DNA from: Oceanicaulis sp.
GTDB lineage: Bacteria; Pseudomonadota; Alphaproteobacteria; Caulobacterales; Maricaulaceae
Reading direction: 5' to 3'
DNA: 47,877 nucleotides
Assembly: GCA_020832735.1 (NCBI GenBank)
Contig: JAFIEB010000100.1
Coordinates: 1 to 47,877 of the forward strand
Shown: one piece after another, positions 24,030 to 31,336 of the stretch
Numbering within the stretch: the stretch's first letter is position 1
Layout: each line of letters begins with the position of its first letter
Translations under genes and position numbers: made by a program
Notes under the pieces: generated by a model
Told to the model about the DNA's origin: nothing
What the model saw: the letters and a program-made list of their open reading frames with translations, nothing else
The model's database searches: none

Positions 24030-24916
24030 GGTGAAGGCTCCTCGCTGGGAACGGAATCGCGGAAATCAGGCGCCGGGGCGCGATCATGAGCGTGATCGTG
24101 GCTGTGATCATGGGCGTGATTGTGGCGGGCGGGCGATGCGTGGGCGGCGTCGCCGTGATGGCCGTGATCATGATCATGGGCGTGGCCCAGCACCATCAGC
24201 GCGGCTGCGCCCGCGCCTGCAAACACGGCCCCGCCGCCGCGCACAACGCCCGATGCGAACGCCTCGCTGAGCAGATGGGCCGCGCCGACATGCAAGAGGA
24301 GACCCGCCACCAGCGCCATCAGCACGCCCAGCACCGCCAGATCGAGCGCGGCGGCGAACGGCGCGGCGGCCACAGAGGCCAGAAGCGCGGTCAGCCCGGC
24401 GGCGGCGAAGCCGGCCAGCGCCGCCATCCGGTCGGAGTAACCGGCGCGTTGCAGCAGCAGGAAGCACACCACCGCCACCGGCGCCTGGTGCAGGATCAGG
24501 CCCACCGCCGCGCTGGCGGCCAACGCCGGATCGACCGCATGGGTCACGGCGAACACCAGCCCGTCGAGCGCCGAATGGATGGCCAGCGCCGCAACAGCGG
24601 CCAGCGCTGCAGCCCGCCCGCGCCCGGGGCCGGCTTTCGCCGCCGCCGCACCCGCCGAACCGCCCGTCACGCCCTGCAACAGGAAGCCGCCCGCAAATCC
24701 GGCCAGCACCAGCCAGGCGCCCGACGCGCCCTGGGCCAAGGCGGCGGGGATCATCTCGACCACCGCCAGGGTGACGATCAGCCCGCCCGCAAACGCTGCG
24801 AACAGGGGCGCATGGCGCCGGGTGAACGATCCGGCGCGGAACGCCATCAGCAGGGCGAGCGCCACCGCGCCGGCGACCAGCATTCCAAATATCAGCGCCG
24901 ACAATACAGGGCCCAC
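24026..24916 (-). CDS. ZIP family metal transporter with His-rich tail
   Basis: A 296-residue multi-pass inner-membrane protein of the ZIP family, probably importing zinc. About seven to eight hydrophobic segments are visible. The TM4 metal motif is AIHSALDGLVFA (HSxxDG), and the TM5 motif is LHQAPVAVV, a variant of HExP with Gln in place of Glu. The C-terminal 45 residues are a His/Asp-rich tail (HDHDHGHH, HNHAHDHSHD), unlike the His loop between TM3 and TM4 usual for ZIPs. The start is GTG 24916 with an AAAGG site. It is the first gene of the operon and lies 33 bases behind a Zur-like palindrome. Confidence 0.88.
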   Translation of the reverse strand: MGPVLSALIFGMLVAGAVALALLMAFRAGSFTRRHAPLFAAFAGGLIVTLAVVEMIPAALAQGASGAWLVLAGFAGGFLLQGVTGGSAGAAAAKAGPGRGRAAALAAVAALAIHSALDGLVFAVTHAVDPALAASAAVGLILHQAPVAVVCFLLLQRAGYSDRMAALAGFAAAGLTALLASVAAAPFAAALDLAVLGVLMALVAGLLLHVGAAHLLSEAFASGVVRGGGAVFAGAGAAALMVLGHAHDHDHGHHGDAAHASPARHNHAHDHSHDHAHDRAPAPDFRDSVPSEEPSP

Positions 24917-24932
24917 GCGAGCCGCCTTTCAG

Positions 24933-24962
24933 GAAGCATGCTTCAAAGTGTTATATTGTTAC
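24933..24962 (-). promoter_or_regulatory. Zur-like box and adjacent palindrome upstream of the zinc operon
   Basis: GTTATATTGTTAC at 24950-24962 matches the alphaproteobacterial Zur pattern GTTATAnTATAAC at 11 of 13 positions (comparison from memory). It is 33 bases from the ZIP start and overlaps a TATAAC that could be the -10 element. Next to it is a perfect palindrome GAAGCATGCTTC at 24933-24944. Zur repression when zinc is plentiful is the simplest reading. Confidence 0.55.
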
Positions 24963-25108
24963 GTGCTCAATACCGGCTCGCGCGGGCGAAGGCAAGCAGG
25001 AGCAGGAGCGGCGACGGCGGTTCAGATTGAAATTTCAGCGGCGCAGCAGGCGCTGCCCTCGCATAATTGACGATTTGTCTGATTTGAGAGCGATATCCAG
25101 CACATCAA

Positions 25109-25136
25109 CCCAGCTGCCTTAATCTCATCAGCTGGG
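25109..25136 (-). terminator. Stem-loop after the 99-residue gene
   Basis: Perfect 8-base arms CCCAGCTG and CAGCTGGG flank a 12-base loop, 13 bases past the minus-strand stop at 25149. The following minus-strand sequence is TTGATG, a weak T-run. It is a possible terminator for the small gene and would also shield the zinc operon promoter. Confidence 0.4.
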
Positions 25137-25148
25137 CGATTATTGCCT

Positions 25149-25448
25149 TTAGGTCCATTGTCCGGACTCCGCCTGAGCAAGTCTCCATTCGGCGGCTTTA
25201 CAAATTTCCCGTGAGAAAGCATCGGGAAATTTCATTACAGCCATTTCTATTGTCCAATCCTTCAAGCCGAGCTCAACGAGCCGCTTGAATCCGCTTTGTA
25301 TGTCACCGCTCTCCACGAGTCGCGAAATAGCATTTACGGTACCGTGACGATGACGCATTCCTATGAAAGTTGTTGGATGATACCCGTTCTGCTGTGACAG
25401 CCGGATAGTCTCATCGATAAACGATTCTAAGCCTAAATTCTCCTCCAT
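25149..25448 (-). CDS. Hypothetical accessory protein, 99 residues
   Basis: A small cytosolic protein without signal peptide or membrane segment. The composition is balanced and coding-like (SFIDETIRLSQQNGYHPTTF, GTVNAISRLVESGDIQSGF, LGLKDWTIEMAVMKFPDAF) and appears all-helical. It resembles a family of small uncharacterised proteins scattered among accessory genes; I cannot name a function. Base composition is visibly lower in GC than all neighbours, as is the surrounding half kilobase, suggesting horizontal acquisition. ATG 25448 has a GGAGAG site. Two operator-like repeats lie directly upstream. Confidence 0.7.
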   Translation of the reverse strand: MEENLGLESFIDETIRLSQQNGYHPTTFIGMRHRHGTVNAISRLVESGDIQSGFKRLVELGLKDWTIEMAVMKFPDAFSREICKAAEWRLAQAESGQWT

Positions 25449-25459
25449 GATCTCTCCAA

Positions 25460-25497
25460 TGCTTTCCCCTAAGCACTCTTATGCTTTCCTCTAAGCA
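25460..25497 (-). promoter_or_regulatory. Tandem operator-like repeats
   Basis: Two copies of TGCTTTCCYCTAAGCA (25460-25475 and 25482-25497), step 22 bases, differing in one base. Each is an inverted repeat with arms TGCTT and AAGCA. They lie 12-49 bases before the start of the 99-residue gene, exactly where a repressor would bind. The two-helical-turn spacing suggests cooperative binding of a dimeric regulator. Confidence 0.5.
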
Positions 25498-25569
25498 TAT
25501 AGCAACCGGCATGCGGATTCGATAGCTTGTTAATCCGGGTGAGTTTCAAGCTGACTCATTATCACCCAC

Positions 25570-26556
25570 TCACCCTGACAGCGCGTCGCCCAGGGCCAGG
25601 CCGGAGGTCCAGGCCAGCTCTGCGCGCGGGCCCAGGCGCCAGTCGCCGCCTGCGCCCAGCGTGCCCGATGCGTCCAGCGCGGCGGGCGTTCCCGGCGCGG
25701 CCTCGACCAGCGCATAGCGCCAGCGGTGGGCGCGCCGCCAGACCGGGGCGGGCAGGCCGAAGCGCACAAAGGCTTCCTCGCCGAGCGCGCCCGCCACCTT
25801 TTCGGGCTCAGCCTCCAGAAACGCCTGCGACCAGCCGGTCGAGGCCTGCAGCACCCAGCATTCCGGCCCGTCATAGCCGGACCGGGCGTTCATGCGCGCC
25901 ATCCAGCGGATCGCCCCGCCGGTCAGCTGGGCGCCGTCAAAGCCGGGATCAAACGGGCCGTCATGCACGCCCATCACCGTCCAGCACGGCCCCATTTGCG
26001 CGTCGCGGGCCTCGGCGATCAGGCCGGAAAAATCATGATCGCTGCGCGCCAGGAGGTCGATCAGCTGTTCGGGCGGCACGGTCAGGGCCACGCGCTCGAA
26101 CGGGCCCTCGACGCGCGCATCCTCGAAATGGACCAGCCAGCCGCCCGGCCCGCCCGACAGATGCGTGGCGCGCGCGCCAAAGCGCACATCCATGCCATCG
26201 AGCGCCGTGCGCACCAGCGCGTTCATGCCCGGCAAGCCGATCCAGCGCGGCTTGGCGCGCAGGGGCTGCATGCCGCCGGTGCGGTCGATGGAGACAAGGC
26301 GCGCATCCCACATCCGCGCCGCGCCCGCGCCGTGCGCCTCATCCAGCAGCGCCTGGAAGGCGGCGGTCTCGGCGGTCACGAACTGGGCGCCATGATCAAT
26401 GCGCGCCATGCCCTGCGGCGTTTCGGCGCGCCGGGTGGACAGCCGCCCGCCAGGGCCGCGCCCCTTGTCAAACAGGGCCGGCTCCAGACCGGCATGGGCC
26501 AGGGCGCGCGCCGCAGCCGCGCCGGCCAGTCCTGCTCCTATGACCGCTGCGCGCAT
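25570..26556 (-). CDS. Renalase-like FAD/NAD(P)-dependent oxidoreductase
   Basis: A 328-residue flavoprotein. The FAD site begins at residue 4 with VIGAGLAGAAAARAL, and the family marker DKGRGPGGRLSTRR follows, as in the bacterial renalase-like amine oxidase group. DHGAQFVTAE and the C-terminal LGAGGDWRLGP (FAD closure) complete the pattern. No signal peptide was seen, so it is cytosolic. Its start is 35 bases from the divergent DUF393 gene. With DUF393 and DUF2256 it forms a small cluster familiar next to photolyase or cryptochrome genes in related bacteria, though none is present in this window. The substrate is unknown. Confidence 0.8.
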   Translation of the reverse strand: MRAAVIGAGLAGAAAARALAHAGLEPALFDKGRGPGGRLSTRRAETPQGMARIDHGAQFVTAETAAFQALLDEAHGAGAARMWDARLVSIDRTGGMQPLRAKPRWIGLPGMNALVRTALDGMDVRFGARATHLSGGPGGWLVHFEDARVEGPFERVALTVPPEQLIDLLARSDHDFSGLIAEARDAQMGPCWTVMGVHDGPFDPGFDGAQLTGGAIRWMARMNARSGYDGPECWVLQASTGWSQAFLEAEPEKVAGALGEEAFVRFGLPAPVWRRAHRWRYALVEAAPGTPAALDASGTLGAGGDWRLGPRAELAWTSGLALGDALSG

Positions 26557-26591
26557 GGCGGGCGCCCCTGTTATGGCTGTCAGAAAGACCT

Positions 26592-27002
26592 ATGTGTGTC
26601 TGCATGGAACATCAAACGCAAAAGGCTGATGACGCGCCCGCCCCGCCCGCCTGCGAGGTGTACTTTGACGGCGATTGCCCGCTCTGCCGCGCCGAGATCG
26701 GATTGTATCAGCGCCAGGGCGCGCAGGCGCGCTTCACCGATGTGAGCACAGGCGCGGGCGCGCCGCCGGAAATCAGTCAGGACGCGGCGCTGAAGCGCTT
26801 TCACGTGCGCCGGGCCGATGGCGTTCTGGTGTCTGGCGCAGCCGCCTTCGCCGAGCTGTGGAAGGCCACGCCCGGCTGGCGCTGGCTCGGCCATGTCGCG
26901 GCATTGCCCCCGTTTGTCTGGATCGGCGAAGGGCTCTACCGCGCCTTCCTTGTGATCCGTCCTGGCCTGCAAAGACTGGCGCGACGGCGCGCCAATAGCT
27001 GA
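26592..27002 (+). CDS. DUF393 (DCC family) thiol-disulfide protein
   Basis: A 136-residue protein of the DCC family. The defining motif YFDGDCPLCRAE puts Cys29 and Cys32 in a DxxCxxC arrangement like that of thioredoxin-fold oxidoreductases. The C-terminal half (FAELWKATPGWRWLG, PPFVWIGEGLYRAFLVIR) is the usual amphipathic end. Two starts are possible, ATG 26592 and ATG 26604; neither has a strong ribosome site. It is divergent from the renalase-like gene and 9 bases ahead of the DUF2256 gene, so the two downstream genes form an operon. The redox partner is unknown. Confidence 0.85.
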   Translation: MCVCMEHQTQKADDAPAPPACEVYFDGDCPLCRAEIGLYQRQGAQARFTDVSTGAGAPPEISQDAALKRFHVRRADGVLVSGAAAFAELWKATPGWRWLGHVAALPPFVWIGEGLYRAFLVIRPGLQRLARRRANS

Positions 27003-27011
27003 GGCCAGCCC

Positions 27012-27161
27012 ATGCCGGCGCGCCGCAAACCGCCCGCCAAGGCCGATCTGCCGCAGAAACCCTGCGTGACGTGCGGACGGCCCTTCACCTGGCGCAAGAA
27101 ATGGGCGCGGGTCTGGGATGAGGTGAAGTATTGCTCGAAGCGGTGTGCGGGGCGGGGTTAG
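27012..27161 (+). CDS. DUF2256 small zinc-ribbon-like protein
   Basis: A 49-residue gene starting at ATG 27012, 9 bases after the DUF393 stop. The translation is basic, then shows the DUF2256 pattern: [16 protein letters not shown], followed by [11 protein letters not shown]. The four cysteines (CxxC and CxxxC) would bind one zinc. Although very short, the match to the family is clear and the position inside an operon supports a real gene. The function is not known; members often accompany DUF393 and photolyase-like genes. Confidence 0.82.
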   Translation: MPARRKPPAKADLPQKPCVTCGRPFTWRKKWARVWDEVKYCSKRCAGRG

Positions 27162-27340
27162 GCAAGCTCAAGCGATTCTTGCGGTTTCTTAATTGCAATT
27201 GATGGTTGGCCTATCCGCAAATGGTGGATTTTGTCCCGTTTGCGAGGCTTTTGAATGCACTTTAGCGCCTGTAGCCCTTGCCACCGGAAGCACAACATTG
27301 GATGTTTCAAAATGCGAGGATTCCCCAATGGGGAGATTTT

Positions 27341-27742
27341 ATGCCCATTCAAAGACGGCCAGCAGCCGGGAAGGTTTTCAATTGCGATTTTTCCGGCGCA
27401 ATTCCGCCGGAAATGCACTCGCCGCACTATGTGGTCGTCATCTCGCAGAAGCGTCGAAACACCCAGAGGCTATGCGTTGTCGTTCCAATCACGTCATCCA
27501 GAGACCGGGACGCCCCTCACGACAATCACGTCACGCTACAAGCAGGAGATTATCCGTTCATTGATCGTGAGTCCTGGATCAAACCGGAATTAATAAAGGC
27601 GGTTAGCTTTGATCGCCTCAGCACCTTGCCTGATCGTCTCGGGGGTGATGAGGCGAGGGTGTCGCGGGATTGTCTGGACGCGATCAAACGCCAGTTATGC
27701 CGGCTTTTTGTGATCAAAGCGGATCTAGCGATTGAAAATTAA
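27341..27742 (+). CDS. PemK/MazF family toxin, apparently without antitoxin
   Basis: A 133-residue protein of the MazF/PemK superfamily, whose members are mostly sequence-specific mRNA endoribonucleases. Start ATG 27341 sits behind GGGGAG at good spacing. The fold markers are GKVFNCDFSGAIPPEM, YVVVISQKRR, CVVVPITSS, a DNHVTLQ segment and SWIKPELIKAVSFDRL, the last being the usual MazF strand pair. The region is AT-richer than its surroundings. The 179 bases upstream hold no convincing antitoxin gene, and none follows before the terminator, so the toxin appears to be an orphan. Its catalytic residues cannot be fixed by eye. It could also be an inactive remnant. Confidence 0.8.
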   Translation: MPIQRRPAAGKVFNCDFSGAIPPEMHSPHYVVVISQKRRNTQRLCVVVPITSSRDRDAPHDNHVTLQAGDYPFIDRESWIKPELIKAVSFDRLSTLPDRLGGDEARVSRDCLDAIKRQLCRLFVIKADLAIEN

Positions 27743-27812
27743 CGCGCCATCGAGTATCTATCTGGTGCAAGCCCCTTATGGGCGAATGAATAGCCTAGCC
27801 CTCTAACGGGCC

Positions 27813-27840
27813 GAACAGCCCCGCCTTGGCGGGGCTGTTC
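27813..27840 (+). terminator. Rho-independent terminator after the toxin gene
   Basis: A 12-base stem GAACAGCCCCGC/GCGGGGCTGTTC closes on CTTG and is followed on the plus strand by TCATTT. It lies 70 bases after the toxin stop and 58 bases before the convergent deacetylase gene end. Confidence 0.8.
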
Positions 27841-27898
27841 TCATTTCAGGCGCAGGTTTGCCGACGATTTCCTCACGCAAAACCCTCTTGAGGCGGCG

Positions 27899-28816
27899 TC
27901 ACCCAAACCGCCTCAACGCCGCATCCGCCGCGTGGTGCAACAGAGCATGCCGCCGCGCCAATGCCTCGAGATCGCGGGCATAGCCGCCGCCCAGTACGCC
28001 GGTGACGGGAACGCCCCGCTTGAGGCAGGCTTCGAACACCATGGCTTCGCGGGCGGCGAGCCCCTCATCACTGAGGTCCAGAAGGCCCAGCCGGTCCTCG
28101 CGGTGGGGATCAACCCCGGCGTTGAAGAAGACGAGATCGGGCCGGCTGGCCTCCAGCGCGTCATCCACCCCGGCGCGGGCGGCGGAAAGATAGTCTGCGT
28201 CGCCAGTCCCTTTGGGCAGGCCAATATCCATATCCGACACCGCCTTGCGGCGCGGCCAGTTGTCCTCGCAATGAACCGACAGGGTGAAGACGCGGGGGTC
28301 ATGTTCGAAAATGCGCGCCGTGCCGTCGCCCTGATGAACATCGAGATCAATGACCAGCACGCGCTGCACCGCGCCTTCCGCCAGCAGGAGCCGGGCGGCC
28401 ACGGCCACATCGTTGAACACGCAAAACCCCGCCCCGCCTGCATGATCGGCATGGTGGCTGCCGCCCGCCGTGTTGCATGCCGCGCCATGCTCCAGCGCGA
28501 GGCGCGCCGCCAGCGCCGTGCCCGCCACCGCGCATTGCGAGCGCAGGGCGACGGCCGGCGTCATTTCAAACCCGATGCGCCGGGCCAGCGCCGCAGGCGC
28601 CGCCGCGCCCAACACCTGATCCACATAAGCCGGGTCATGAGCCAGCTGCAGCCAGGCTGCGGGCGCAGGGGCGGGACGGTGAAACGCGTCCCAGTCACGC
28701 ACCAGCCCGCTGGCCACCAGCGCGCCCGCCACCGCCCGGAATTTTCCCATGGGAAAGCGATGGCTGGCGGGCACGCCGGCCGCGACATAGGCCTCGTGAA
28801 ACACCACATGCGCCAT
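27899..28816 (-). CDS. Histone deacetylase family protein
   Basis: A 305-residue zinc amidohydrolase of the HDAC/acetylpolyamine amidohydrolase family. Motifs in order: GGSHHADHAGG with the tandem histidines 121-122, FCVFNDVAVAA, DLDVHQGDGT with metal ligands Asp157, Asp159 and His161, GVDPHREDRLG, and the end motif GGGYARD. Bacterial members deacetylate small amines or acetylated proteins, not histones. The start at ATG 28816 matches the family's HVVFHEAY opening; the frame extends to 28864 but that part looks like a random leader. It is divergent from argF'. The substrate is unknown. Confidence 0.88.
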   Translation of the reverse strand: MAHVVFHEAYVAAGVPASHRFPMGKFRAVAGALVASGLVRDWDAFHRPAPAPAAWLQLAHDPAYVDQVLGAAAPAALARRIGFEMTPAVALRSQCAVAGTALAARLALEHGAACNTAGGSHHADHAGGAGFCVFNDVAVAARLLLAEGAVQRVLVIDLDVHQGDGTARIFEHDPRVFTLSVHCEDNWPRRKAVSDMDIGLPKGTGDADYLSAARAGVDDALEASRPDLVFFNAGVDPHREDRLGLLDLSDEGLAAREAMVFEACLKRGVPVTGVLGGGYARDLEALARRHALLHHAADAALRRFG

Positions 28817-28929
28817 GGATGTGAGAGCTAGCACGCGGGCGCGCGCCTGCAACGTCATTTGCAAAGGCCCATGGAGGCGATTACACCGCAGGGCTTCGGC
28901 TTTCGCCGCGCCTTCCGGAGCCTTGCGCC

Positions 28930-29931
28930 ATGCGTCATTTCCTGAGCACCGAAGACTGGTCCCGCGACGAGCTGCAGGCCATGATCGACCGTGCGCGCGT
29001 GCTCAAAGACAGCCCCCACGGCGAGGCGCTGAAGGGCAAATCCATCGCGCTGATGTTCTTCAACCCGTCTTTGCGCACGCGCACCTCGTTTGATCTGGGC
29101 GCGCGCCAGCTGGGCGGTCACGCCATCGTGCTGGACGCGCGCGGCCAGACCTGGCCGGTAGAAATCCATGACGGCGCGGTGATGGACGGCGAGCCCGAAG
29201 AGCATGTGCGCGAGGCGGCGCGGGTGCTGTCGCGCTATGTCGATCTGATCGCGATCCGGTGTTTCCCCAAATTCCAGGACTGGAAAAGCGAGCGCGAAGA
29301 CCCGTTGATCACGGCCTATGCCAAGCACGCCACCGTGCCGGTGATCAATATGGAGACCATCGTCCATCCCTGTCAGGAACTGGCGCTGATGATGGCGCTG
29401 CAGGACCGGATCGGCGATGTGCGCGGCAAGGACTTCCTGCTGACCTGGGTCCCGCATCCCAAACCGCTCAATACGGCGGTGGCCAATTCAGCCCTGCTGA
29501 TCGCCTCGAAATTCGGGATGAATGTGCGCCTGCTCATCCCGGACGAGGTCTACCGTCTGGACGCGCGCTATATGGGCACGGCCCAGCGTTTCTGCGCTGA
29601 GGCCGGAACCTCGCTCACCGTGACAACTGATCCTGAAACCGCCTATGCGGGCGCCCATGCCGTCTACGCCAAGAGCTGGGGCGCCCTGCCCTTCTATGGC
29701 GACTGGGCTGAGGAAGCGCCGTTCCGCGCCAAGGGCGCGGGCTTCATGATCGACGAGGCCAAGATGGCGCTGACAGACGGCGGCGTGGTCAGCCACTGCC
29801 TGCCCATGCGGCGCAATGTGAAGATCGCCGATGCGGTGGTGGACAGCCCGGCCTTCCTCGGGATCGAGGAGGCGGAAAACCGCCTGCACGTGCAGAAGGC
29901 GCTGATGGAGCGCATGATCGAGGAGCGATGA
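28930..29931 (+). CDS. argF': N-acetylornithine carbamoyltransferase
   Basis: A 333-residue enzyme that carbamoylates N-acetylornithine to N-acetylcitrulline, in place of the usual ornithine transcarbamylase. The carbamoyl phosphate site is FNPSLRTRTSF (Ser47-Arg51), followed by NMETIVHPCQEL (His146, Gln149), AKSWGALPFYG and SHCLPMRRN. The wording is that of the Xanthomonas-type AOTCase rather than ArgF. Glu90/Glu91 lie where the Xanthomonas enzyme has the glutamate that favours the acetyl over the succinyl substrate (alignment by eye). ATG 28930 has a GGAG site. It heads the arginine gene run with argB/A and argC. Cytosolic. Confidence 0.92.
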   Translation: MRHFLSTEDWSRDELQAMIDRARVLKDSPHGEALKGKSIALMFFNPSLRTRTSFDLGARQLGGHAIVLDARGQTWPVEIHDGAVMDGEPEEHVREAARVLSRYVDLIAIRCFPKFQDWKSEREDPLITAYAKHATVPVINMETIVHPCQELALMMALQDRIGDVRGKDFLLTWVPHPKPLNTAVANSALLIASKFGMNVRLLIPDEVYRLDARYMGTAQRFCAEAGTSLTVTTDPETAYAGAHAVYAKSWGALPFYGDWAEEAPFRAKGAGFMIDEAKMALTDGGVVSHCLPMRRNVKIADAVVDSPAFLGIEEAENRLHVQKALMERMIEER

Positions 29932-29992
29932 GGCGCGCCGTCAGTTCCAGCGCCCGTTTCCACATCTGCCTTCCAGTCCGGATGATCCGCCC

Positions 29993-31336
29993 ATGACCCG
30001 CGAATCCGCTTCCGCCTCCGCCCAGCCCGCGCCGGTGCGCGCGGCCATCGTGCAGCTTCTATCCAACATGCGCGACGGCAAGGAGATCCGCGAATACCTC
30101 ACCCGCTTCTCCGCCCTCGATCAGGAGCGCTTCGCCGTCATCAAGGTGGGCGGGGCGATCATCGAAGAGGACCTCGACGCGCTGGCCGGCGCGCTGGCCT
30201 TCCTGCAATCGGTGGGGCTGGCGCCTATCGTGGTCCATGGCGGCGGCCCGCAGCTCAACGCCACGCTGGAAGCGGCGGGCTTTCCTGAAGACCGCGTCGA
30301 CGGCCTGCGCATCACCCCTCCCGAAGCCATGGGCGTGGTGCGCGATACGCTGACGGCGGTAAATCTCAAACTCGTCCAGGCCGTGCGCGACCATGGCGGG
30401 CGCGCGGCGGCCATTCCGTCCGGCGTGTTTGAGGCTGAACTGATCGACGAGGCCAGGCTCGGCCGGGTGGGATCGCCCACGCGCGTGCGCCTCGATCTGG
30501 TCGCGGCGGCCGCGCGCGCCGGACAGGCGCCGATCCTGGGCTGCCTGGGCGATACGTCTGACGGGCGCCTCGTCAACGTCAACGCCGACAGCGCGGTGCG
30601 CGCGCTGGTCCATGAGCTGCAGCCCTACAAGATCGTCTTCCTCACCGGCACCGGCGCGCTGCTGGATGCGGGCGGGACGCCGATTTCTGCGATCAACCTG
30701 GCCACCGACCATGATGACCTGATGGCGTCCGGCTGGGTGACGGGCGGCATGCGGCTGAAGCTGCAGGAGATCAAGCGCCTGCTCGATGATCTGCCGCTGA
30801 CCAGCTCGGTGTCGATCACCCGTCCCGGCGAGCTCGCCAAGGAGCTGTTCACCCATGCCGGCGCCGGCACGCTGGTGCGCAAGGGCGAGCGCATGCTGGA
30901 GCTGACATCGCCGGGCGAAATCGACCGCGAGCGCATGGCCCGCCTCATCGAAAGCTCGTTCGGGCGCAAGCCGGTGGCGGGCTATTTCGACCGGCTGGAT
31001 TTCGAGCGCGCGTTTGTGACCGAGCAATACCGCGCCGCCGCGATTACGGCGCGTCTTGATGATGCGGTCTATCTCGACAAGTTCGCCGTGCTGGACGAGG
31101 CGCGCGGGGAGGGCCTCGGCGGCGCGGTGTGGAAGCGGCTGATCGCCCACGCGCCGCGCCTCTACTGGCGCTCGCGCAGCGACAACCCGGTCAATGAATT
31201 CTACTTCTCCACCTGCCATGGCGCGGTGAAGCATGGGCGCTGGACCGTGTTCTGGCGCGGTGAAAGCGATCTCACCCGCATTCCGGCCATGGTGGCGCGC
31301 ATCGCCGCCCTGCCCGCGACGCTGGAGGAAGCATGA
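29993..31336 (+). CDS. argB: Bifunctional acetylglutamate kinase/N-acetyltransferase
   Basis: A 447-residue fusion. Residues about 45-290 are an amino-acid kinase domain with VHGGGPQLN, GDTSDGRLVNVNADSA and the TGTGALLD loop, phosphorylating N-acetylglutamate. Residues about 300-447 are a GNAT-like domain (GYFDRLDFERAFVTEQY, LDKFAVLDEARGEGLGGAVW, WRSRSDNPVNEFYFSTCHG), which makes N-acetylglutamate from glutamate and acetyl-CoA. This vertebrate-like NAGS/K fusion is known from Maricaulis and Xanthomonas. It normally replaces a separate argA/argJ, and arginine feedback is expected. The stop overlaps the argC start by four bases. Cytosolic. Confidence 0.95.
   Translation: MTRESASASAQPAPVRAAIVQLLSNMRDGKEIREYLTRFSALDQERFAVIKVGGAIIEEDLDALAGALAFLQSVGLAPIVVHGGGPQLNATLEAAGFPEDRVDGLRITPPEAMGVVRDTLTAVNLKLVQAVRDHGGRAAAIPSGVFEAELIDEARLGRVGSPTRVRLDLVAAAARAGQAPILGCLGDTSDGRLVNVNADSAVRALVHELQPYKIVFLTGTGALLDAGGTPISAINLATDHDDLMASGWVTGGMRLKLQEIKRLLDDLPLTSSVSITRPGELAKELFTHAGAGTLVRKGERMLELTSPGEIDRERMARLIESSFGRKPVAGYFDRLDFERAFVTEQYRAAAITARLDDAVYLDKFAVLDEARGEGLGGAVWKRLIAHAPRLYWRSRSDNPVNEFYFSTCHGAVKHGRWTVFWRGESDLTRIPAMVARIAALPATLEEA

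Noticed and set aside
23469-24089. A plus-strand frame rich in Val/Met/Ile that looks like a membrane protein
   Set aside because: It is the complement of the His/Asp repeat tract; the hydrophobic repeats are a mirror of the GTGATC-type words.
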